Source: DATAFT01 sp035544635 (GTDB taxonomy: Bacteria > Acidobacteriota > Thermoanaerobaculia > Multivoradales > Multivoraceae). From it: a DNA stretch of 10,502 nt. A model generated the notes under the pieces. It worked only from the letters and a program-made list of their open reading frames with translations, had not been told where the DNA came from and made no database searches. Below, piece by piece: positions 6,318-10,502 of this stretch (its first letter is position 1; every line of letters begins with the position of its first letter). A program made the position numbers and the translations under genes. Location of the stretch: positions 1 to 10,502 of the forward strand of contig DATKDQ010000072.1 in the NCBI GenBank assembly GCA_035544635.1. Reading direction: 5' to 3'.

Positions 6318-7859
6318 ATGCGCAATACCTCGCCCACAGCACTGGTACTGCTCTCCCTCCTCCTCTCCCTATCCCTCGGGTCCGACGCCGGCTCGGTGGT
6401 CGTGGCGGCCGGCGCCTCTCCAGCCCCCACCGCCGCGACGCCGGCGCAGGGCGGAGGCGCCACGCTCCAGGATCCAGACGACGAGGAGCGAAGCGAGAAG
6501 GAGAAGAAGAAGAAGGACAAGAGGGGGAAGCGGGTGCGCGCCACGCTGGTCGAGCCGGAGCCCGACCCGCGACCGGTGGAGGAGCCCGAGGCCGAAAGTC
6601 CGGCCGAGCCGGTGGCGGCGGAAGCCGACCGGGCCGACGAGGACGCCACACTGGCCGAGGATGCGGCACCAGCCGAGGATGCGGCACCAGCCGAGGACGC
6701 GGCTGCGCGGGCGGCGCGGGACACCTCGGCCGCCGCGGAGACGACGGAGGCGCCCGACCGAGCCGTCGCGCCGGCACCGGCCGCGGAGGACCGCGACCTG
6801 CCGGTCTTCGACGAGCGCGTCGAGGTCATCGAGGTCCTGCTCGACGTCCTGGTCGAGGACCGCAAGAACAACGTGGTCACCGGTCTCGACGCCGGCGACT
6901 TCGTCGTCGAGGAGGAGGGCCGCCGCGTCGAGGTGACGAGCGCCACCTTCTACGGCACCCCCGAGCAGCTCGCGGCCGGCGGAGACGGAGGAGACGTCGA
7001 GCGCGCCGACCGCTACTTCATCCTGTTCTTCCACGACCGCGCCCGCGACGCTCCCTTCCTGCGTCCCACTCTCCTCGACGCCGCACAGCAGGCGCGGCGC
7101 TGGATCGAGAACGACCTGCTGCCCAACGATCAGGTCGCGGTCCTGGTCTACGACGTGCGGCTCAAGGTCATGAGCGACTTCACGCGCGACCAGGAGGCGC
7201 TGCTCGAAGCGGTCTCGCGCGCGGCGACGGGCAAGAAGGAGCCCGACCGGCGAGGCGGCCGCTCCGCGGAGCCGCTGCGCCCGGCGGACTCGCCGTCGCT
7301 GCTCCTGAACCTCCCGGCCGGGCTCGATCTCCGCCGGGAGACGGGCATCTTCGAGGAGACGCTGGCGCTCCTGGGTCGCGCTGCCGAGGGCATCGTCGGG
7401 CGCAAGAACCTGCTGCTCTTCTCGGTCGGCTTCGGCGACGACGACTTCGGCGGCCTGTGGACCCCCGACCAGCGCTACTACCCGGAGATGGAGCGCAGCC
7501 TCAACGACGGCAACGTCGCGGTCTACGCGATCGACCTCATCGGCTCCCGCCGGACCGGCCCGGCGAGGGGGGTCTCCTCGTCGCTGAGCGCGATCGCCGA
7601 CGACACCGCCGGCCTCTACTTCGAGAGCTTCACCAGCTTCGCCACGCCGCTGCGGCAAGCGGCGGAGGACACCCAGGGCTACTACCTGCTCGCCTACCGC
7701 TCCGAGTACCCGCGGGGAACCACCGGGTATCGGAAGGTCGAGGTGAGCACCACCGACAAGAGTCACGACGTCAGGGCGCGCAGGGGGTATCGCTATGGCG
7801 ACCCGGTGCCCGCACGTCGCGCGCCGGCCGGCGGCCCTCCGCCGACCGTGGAGCGCTAG
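6318..7859 (+). CDS. Secreted VWFA-related domain protein (Acidobacteria-type)
   Basis: Exported protein of 513 residues; molecular function unknown. The N-terminus MRNTSPTALVLLSLLLSLSLGSDAG is a clear signal peptide. A low-complexity region covers about residues 35-165: a Lys-rich stretch (EKEKKKKDKRGKR, about 61-73), then Ala/Asp/Glu/Pro-rich sequence with AEDAAP repeats at 113-130. The conserved part starts near 168 with VEVIEVLLDVLVEDRKNNVVTGL, matching the opening of VWFA-related acidobacterial proteins (a strand, then 'GL...DF.V.E.G'). It continues through YFILFFHD (233-240), the DQVAVLVYD strand, NLLLFSVGF, VAVYAIDLIG and the closing GYYLLAYRSEYP...YRKVEV...VRARRGYR. The metal-site position reads D240-x-A-x-D244 instead of DxSxS, so metal-dependent ligand binding is doubtful. 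The stop codon TAG lies inside a repeated DNA sequence. It appears to be transcribed on its own. Confidence 0.88.
   Translation: MRNTSPTALVLLSLLLSLSLGSDAGSVVVAAGASPAPTAATPAQGGGATLQDPDDEERSEKEKKKKDKRGKRVRATLVEPEPDPRPVEEPEAESPAEPVAAEADRADEDATLAEDAAPAEDAAPAEDAAARAARDTSAAAETTEAPDRAVAPAPAAEDRDLPVFDERVEVIEVLLDVLVEDRKNNVVTGLDAGDFVVEEEGRRVEVTSATFYGTPEQLAAGGDGGDVERADRYFILFFHDRARDAPFLRPTLLDAAQQARRWIENDLLPNDQVAVLVYDVRLKVMSDFTRDQEALLEAVSRAATGKKEPDRRGGRSAEPLRPADSPSLLLNLPAGLDLRRETGIFEETLALLGRAAEGIVGRKNLLLFSVGFGDDDFGGLWTPDQRYYPEMERSLNDGNVAVYAIDLIGSRRTGPARGVSSSLSAIADDTAGLYFESFTSFATPLRQAAEDTQGYYLLAYRSEYPRGTTGYRKVEVSTTDKSHDVRARRGYRYGDPVPARRAPAGGPPPTVER
6654..6707 (+). repeat. 18-nt coding tandem repeat (AEDAAP), three units
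   Basis: Units lie at 6654-6671, 6672-6689 and 6690-6707. The first two are identical (GCCGAGGATGCGGCACCA); the third differs at a few bases and encodes AEDAAA. The repeat lies in the low-complexity linker between the signal peptide and the VWFA-related domain, and its whole-codon unit length allows copy number to change without a frameshift. Confidence 0.9.
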
Positions 7860-7863
7860 CTCC

Positions 7864-7885
7864 GGGAATGGTGTTTACCAGTCCC
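7864..7885. terminator. Imperfect hairpin just after the VWFA-related gene
   Basis: GGGAATGGT (7864-7872) pairs with ACCAGTCCC (7877-7885) over a GTTT loop, with one A-G mismatch in nine positions. It begins 5 nt after the stop codon, where a transcription end would be expected, but no T-run follows, so it may instead be part of the repeat element or block 3' exonucleases. Confidence 0.35.
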
Positions 7886-7902
7886 TCCGCTAGCATGCCT
7901 TT

Positions 7903-7935
7903 GGCGCCGCGGACGGCGCTGGCGCTTCGCGCCCC
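7903..7935. repeat. 33-nt double-hairpin repeat core, copy 1
   Basis: This core is identical base for base to 7981-8013. It contains two adjacent stem-loops: GCGCCG (7904-7909) with CGGCGC (7914-7919) around CGGA, and GGCGC (7921-7925) with GCGCC (7929-7933) around TTC. Paired GC-rich palindromes of this size resemble bacterial REP elements. Confidence 0.9.
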
Positions 7936-7938
7936 TCC

Positions 7939-7962
7939 GGAACGTGCTGGATAGCACGTTCC
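7939..7962. repeat. Perfect 10-bp hairpin with GGAT loop
   Basis: GGAACGTGCT (7939-7948) is fully complementary to AGCACGTTCC (7953-7962) around a 4-nt loop, GGAT. It lies between the two 33-nt cores and is absent from the second unit. No T-run follows, so it is not a classic terminator; it could be an operator, a structured RNA stem or an element end. Confidence 0.85.
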
Positions 7963-7980
7963 TCCGGCTAGCTGCTGTCT

Positions 7981-8013
7981 GGCGCCGCGGACGGCGCTGG
8001 CGCTTCGCGCCCC
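7981..8013. repeat. 33-nt double-hairpin repeat core, copy 2
   Basis: Exact second copy of 7903-7935, 78 nt downstream. Its stem-loops are 7982-7987 with 7992-7997 and 7999-8003 with 8007-8011. Perfect identity between copies while the flanking 32-33 bases have diverged points to recent duplication or selection on the core. Confidence 0.9.
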
Positions 8014-8050
8014 GCACGGATGGGGCGCAGTTACTCGGACACGCTCCTAG

Positions 8051-8088
8051 CTCCGGGAATGGATACGAACTCCGGGAATGGATACGAA
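8051..8088. repeat. 19-nt perfect tandem duplication
   Basis: CTCCGGGAATGGATACGAA occurs at 8051-8069 and again at 8070-8088 without a gap. The first 12 bases recur at 7860-7871 right after the VWFA-related stop codon, and the match there extends upstream to 16 nt (CTAGCTCCGGGAATGG). A 19-nt period is not a multiple of 3, so the repeat is unlikely to be coding although one frame stays open through it. Confidence 0.9.
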
Positions 8089-8112
8089 GTCCGCGGGCTC
8101 GCCCGGGAGCAC

Positions 8113-8118
8113 TATGAT
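8113..8118 (+). promoter_or_regulatory. Possible -10 box (TATGAT) for the DUF885 gene, suggesting a leaderless start
   Basis: TATGAT matches five of six consensus -10 positions and ends 6 nt before the GTG at 8125. A transcript starting the usual 6-8 nt downstream would begin at or next to the start codon, giving a leaderless mRNA; this agrees with the lack of a Shine-Dalgarno sequence at normal distance (GGGAG at 8105-8109 is 15 nt away). No -35 box is evident. Confidence 0.4.
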
Positions 8119-8124
8119 CGACGC

Positions 8125-9900
8125 GTGATCGCACCCCGTGCCGTCGCCGCCTCTTTTCTCCTTCTCGTCGCCCTGATCGCCTGCTCGCGCATGCCGGACG
8201 CATCCCGACGCTCGACGTCCGGCTCCGGCCTCCAGGATCTGCTCGACCGCGAGTGGTCCTATCGCCTGGACCAGGATCCGCTGTTCGCGACCAGTGTCGG
8301 TGTACACCGCGCGAACGATCGACTGCCGCAGGTCGGCGCCTCAGACTGGGAGCGGCGAGCGACGGCGGACCGCGCCCTGCTCGCCGAGCTCGAGACCATC
8401 GATCGCGCCGACCTCCTGCCCGACGAGCGCATCTCGGCGGCGCTCCTCGAGCGCCAGCTCCGCGACCGCATCGCCTCCTTCGAGCACGGCGCCTGGCAGA
8501 TGCCCTTCACCTCCGAGTCGGGCTTCCACATCGACTTCACGCAGCTCCCGCGCAGCGTCCCCTTCGAGACCGTGGAAGACCACGACAACTACCTGGCCCG
8601 GCTGCGCGCCTGGCCCCAGCTCGTAGAGCAGCAGATCGCCAACCTGCGGCTCGGCGTCGAGCAGGGCCGGGTCCAGCCGCGCGTCGTGCTCGCCGGATTC
8701 GAGGGCACGATGTCGAGCCACCTAGTCGAGCGCGCCGAGGACAGCGTCTTCTGGGCGCCGTTCGCCGACCTTCCGGAGCGCTTCCCCGCCCCGGACCGCG
8801 AGCGGCTGCAGGCCGGCGCCCGGGCGGTGATCCTCGAGCAGGTGGCGCCGGCCTATCGCGAGCTCCATCGCTTCTTCGTCGAGGACTACCTGCCCGCGAC
8901 GCGCGAGTCGATCGCCGCGACCGACCTTCCCGGCGGCGAGGACTACTACGCGCAGCGCGTGCGCTGGTACACGACGCTCGACCTGACCCCCGCGGAGGTC
9001 CATCGCATCGGCCTCGAGGAGGTCGCGCGCATCGAGCGCGAGATGGCCGCCGCGGGCGAGCGGATCGGGTTCGCGGGCACCGTCGCCGAGCTGATCGCGA
9101 GCCTGCGCGGCGACCCGCGCTTCTACGCCGCCTCGCCCGACGATCTCCTCCGCCACGCCGCCTGGATCGCGAAGCGGGCCGACGGCGGGCTGCCGCGGCT
9201 CTTCCGCACCCTGCCGCGCCACCCCTACACCGTCGAGCCGGTCCCGGCTCACATGGCGCCCAAGTACACCAGCGCCCGCTACGTGCCGCCGCCGCACGGC
9301 GGTGTCGAGCCCGGGATCTACTGGGTGAACGTCTATCGCCCCGAGACCCGCCCGCTCTACAACCTCACCGCGCTCACCTTGCACGAAGCGGTCCCCGGCC
9401 ATCACCTCCAGGGCTCGCTCGCGAGCGAGCTCGAGCACCTGCCGCCGTTCCGCCGCTTCGACTACATCGACGCGTTCGGGGAGGGTTGGGCGCTCTACGC
9501 CGAGTGGCTGGGGCTCGAGATGGGGATGTACGAGGACCCCTACAGCGACTTCGGACGCCTCGGCTTCGAGATGTGGCGCGCCTGCCGCCTCGTGGTCGAC
9601 ACCGGAATGCACGCCTTGGGCTGGTCGCGCGACCGGGCGATCGAGTACATGGCGCAGCGCACGTCGCTGCCGCTGCTGGAGGTCGAGACCGAGATCGACC
9701 GCTACATCTCGTGGCCGGGCCAGGCGCTGGCCTACAAGATGGGCGAGATCGAGATCAAGAAGCAGCGCCGGCGCGCCGAGGAGGCGCTCGGCTCACGCTT
9801 CGACGTGCGCGACTTCCACGATGCCGTGCTGGCGCACGGTGGCGTGACGCTGCCCATCCTCGCGGAGATCGTCGACGAGTACATCGCCCGCGCGCGCTGA
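8125..9900 (+). CDS. DUF885 family lipoprotein, putative metallopeptidase
   Basis: Predicted lipoprotein of 591 residues, a normal length for DUF885 (PF05960), anchored outside the cytoplasm. The N-terminus MIAPRAVAASFLLLVALIACS is a lipoprotein signal peptide with lipobox LIAC, which decides the GTG start at 8125; in-frame ATGs at 8020 and 8059 lie in repeat DNA and would bury the signal. The mature part has the family's opening (LLDREWSYRLDQDPLFATSVGVH), a helical middle, and the diagnostic HEAVPGHHLQ at 420-429 followed by EGWALYAEW at 453-461. By analogy with HEXXH-type enzymes, His420, His426 or His427 and Glu453 could bind zinc, making it a peptidase-like enzyme, but the activity of DUF885 proteins is largely uncharacterised. 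It stands alone, downstream of a repeat block and convergent with the next gene. The nearby peptide importer suggests, without proof, a role in peptide use. Confidence 0.93.
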   Translation: MIAPRAVAASFLLLVALIACSRMPDASRRSTSGSGLQDLLDREWSYRLDQDPLFATSVGVHRANDRLPQVGASDWERRATADRALLAELETIDRADLLPDERISAALLERQLRDRIASFEHGAWQMPFTSESGFHIDFTQLPRSVPFETVEDHDNYLARLRAWPQLVEQQIANLRLGVEQGRVQPRVVLAGFEGTMSSHLVERAEDSVFWAPFADLPERFPAPDRERLQAGARAVILEQVAPAYRELHRFFVEDYLPATRESIAATDLPGGEDYYAQRVRWYTTLDLTPAEVHRIGLEEVARIEREMAAAGERIGFAGTVAELIASLRGDPRFYAASPDDLLRHAAWIAKRADGGLPRLFRTLPRHPYTVEPVPAHMAPKYTSARYVPPPHGGVEPGIYWVNVYRPETRPLYNLTALTLHEAVPGHHLQGSLASELEHLPPFRRFDYIDAFGEGWALYAEWLGLEMGMYEDPYSDFGRLGFEMWRACRLVVDTGMHALGWSRDRAIEYMAQRTSLPLLEVETEIDRYISWPGQALAYKMGEIEIKKQRRRAEEALGSRFDVRDFHDAVLAHGGVTLPILAEIVDEYIARAR

Positions 9901-10031
9901 AGCCCGCGCGCTGACAGGCGCATCTGCCGGGGATGTACCTGCCTCGGGCGGTGGCAGGACGGTTCGCCGCCAGCGGCGGCAGCCAGGCCCGCGGGTTGTG
10001 CCGGGCCGGCGCACCGGCACAGCGCGGATCT
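9901..10031. other. Convergent intergenic region
   Basis: This 131-bp gap lies between two genes that face each other, so it should hold transcription ends for both strands. It contains two inverted repeats: GCCGCC (9966-9971) with GGCGGC (9975-9980), and a longer one listed separately. No coding sequence or promoter is apparent. Confidence 0.6.
9997..10021. terminator. Possible bidirectional terminator hairpin
   Basis: TGTGCCGG (9997-10004) is perfectly complementary to CCGGCACA (10014-10021) around a 9-nt loop. Its place between convergent stops, 97 nt after one and 11 nt after the other, suits a shared terminator. There is no T-run on either strand, so Rho-independent termination is uncertain. 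Confidence 0.4.
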
Positions 10032-10502
10032 CTACTCCGCGATCCGCCAGAGGTGGGAGCGGGTGCGCAGGAAGAGATCGCTCCCCGCGATCGCGGGCGT
10101 CGCCAGGATCTGCTCCCCCATCGAGTTGACGGCGAGCACCTCGAGCTCGTGCCCGCGGGCGAGCACGATGACGTCCCCCTCCTCGCTCGAGAGGTAGATC
10201 CGTCCCGCCGCGCCCACCGGCGAGGCCTTGATCGTCCACGACTGCGGCAGCCGGGCGTCCTGGTAGTGGGGCTTCCCAGTCGCGGCCTCGAACGACGAGA
10301 CGAAGGTGTTGCCGGACACCACGTCCTTGAGCATGTAGAGCTCGCCGCCCCAGAGGAGAGGCCACACCTCCTCGCCGGTCTCGAGGTCGTAGGCCCGCGC
10401 GAAGTTGCCGCCGCTCAAGACGACCTGGGCGCGGCCCTCGTGCTCGACGATAGCGGGCGAGCTCCACGACGTCTTCTCGTCGCGGTCGCGCCGCCACCGC
10501 GT
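10032..10502 (-). CDS. PQQ/BamB-like beta-propeller protein, 5' end cut off, probable internal deletion
   Basis: C-terminal 156 residues of a repeat propeller protein; the frame is open to the window end, so the N-terminus is missing, and the stop is TAG at 10034-10032. The visible start, TRWRRDRDEKTSWSSPAIVEHEG, and later RAYDLETGEEVW, FEAATGKPHY, ASPVGAAGRIYLSSEEGD and the closing DLFLRTRSHLWRIAE show the strand pattern of PQQ-binding-like propeller blades (A.D..TG...W, SP...G..Y). Such proteins are usually secreted or periplasmic; no PQQ-dependent enzyme residues are visible, so a scaffold or binding role is as likely as catalysis. At 10361/10362 GEEVW joins PLLWGGELYMLKD directly. In relatives I recall, roughly 50-60 residues (about one blade) separate these motifs, so the gene seems to carry an in-frame deletion. 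It is convergent with the DUF885 gene. Confidence 0.85.
   Translation of the reverse strand, partial: TRWRRDRDEKTSWSSPAIVEHEGRAQVVLSGGNFARAYDLETGEEVWPLLWGGELYMLKDVVSGNTFVSSFEAATGKPHYQDARLPQSWTIKASPVGAAGRIYLSSEEGDVIVLARGHELEVLAVNSMGEQILATPAIAGSDLFLRTRSHLWRIAE

Larger units (their letters stand above)
7860..8124. other. 265-bp noncoding block made of short repeats and hairpins
   Basis: No gene is supported here. CTAG tetranucleotides, rare elsewhere in the window, occur at 7856, 7890, 7968 and 8047; the last three are spaced 78 and 79 nt. Two of these periods (7890-7967 and 7968-8046) are tandem units: CTAGC, 7 variable bases, T, an identical 33-nt core, then 32-33 variable bases. Direct repeats of CTAGCTCCGGGAATGG flank the units at 7856-7871 and 8047-8062. 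The last 36 bases (8089-8124) carry a possible -10 box for the next gene. The structure suggests a REP- or MITE-like insertion; a structured RNA is the alternative. Confidence 0.7.

Noticed and set aside
4829..6946. Long minus-strand open frame of about 700 codons, Ser/Arg-rich
   Set aside because: It is antisense to well-supported ATPase and VWFA-related genes and shows no domain; long antisense frames are expected in DNA this GC-rich.
7903..8013. Two identical 33-nt repeats separated by 45 nt, as in a minimal CRISPR array
   Set aside because: There are only two copies, each repeat folds into two hairpins, the following unit has no third repeat, and no cas gene is in the window.
8020..8124. 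In-frame ATG starts at 8020 and 8059 for the DUF885 protein
   Set aside because: They lie in repeat DNA, add polar sequence in front of a good lipoprotein signal peptide, and have no ribosome binding site; GTG 8125 fits the family better.
7856..8203. Small Arg-rich minus-strand reading frame with RRGAKRQRRPRR twice
   Set aside because: The protein repeat is just the translation of the 33-nt DNA repeat, it has no ribosome binding site, and it overlaps the start of the DUF885 gene.

Overview
The window is visibly GC-rich throughout, densely coding and almost entirely on the plus strand. It looks like a chromosomal segment of an Acidobacteriota-type bacterium. The best lineage clue is the secreted protein at 6318-7859, which resembles the 'VWFA-related' family that is expanded in Acidobacteria. 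The lipoprotein with a DUF885 domain and the BamB/PQQ-like propeller fit that guess but do not prove it. No phage, plasmid, IS transposase, tRNA, rRNA or cas gene is visible.

Region 1 (1-6181) is one operon for a peptide ABC importer of the YejABEF type, the family known in enterobacteria for peptide and microcin C uptake. In order it holds a periplasmic binding protein cut by the left window edge, a YejB-like permease, a YejE-like permease, an OppD-type ATPase and an OppF-type ATPase. Genes are 13 bp apart (binding protein/permease), overlap by 4 bp (GTGA, permease/permease), are 26 bp apart (permease/ATPase) and overlap by 4 bp (GTGA, ATPase/ATPase), which suggests translational coupling. 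E. coli YejF is one double ATPase; here the two halves are separate genes. Two members carry insertions: a charged, probably helical segment of about 70 residues in the YejE periplasmic loop, and 42 extra residues between Walker B and the H-loop of the first ATPase.

Region 2 (6182-7859) is a 136-bp leader with a possible -10 box and a clear ribosome binding site, followed by a secreted VWFA-related protein with a long Ala/Asp/Glu/Pro-rich linker and a degenerate metal site.

Region 3 (7860-8124) is a 265-bp noncoding block built of short repeats and hairpins: two identical 33-nt double-hairpin cores 78 nt apart, a perfect 10-bp hairpin, a 19-nt tandem duplication, and another partial copy that overlaps the stop codon of the upstream gene. 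It is the least explained DNA here.

Region 4 (8125-9900) encodes a DUF885 lipoprotein with metallopeptidase-like HEAVPGHH and EGW motifs. Region 5 (9901-10031) is a convergent intergenic gap with two inverted repeats. Region 6 (10032-10502, minus strand) is the C-terminal part of a PQQ/BamB-like beta-propeller protein cut by the right edge, which seems to have lost about one blade internally.

As a working picture, the operon imports peptides, and the DUF885 lipoprotein may trim peptides outside the cytoplasm. That link rests on adjacency only. I do not see convincing evidence of a wholly new biological system; the repeat block and the two in-frame insertions are the best leads.
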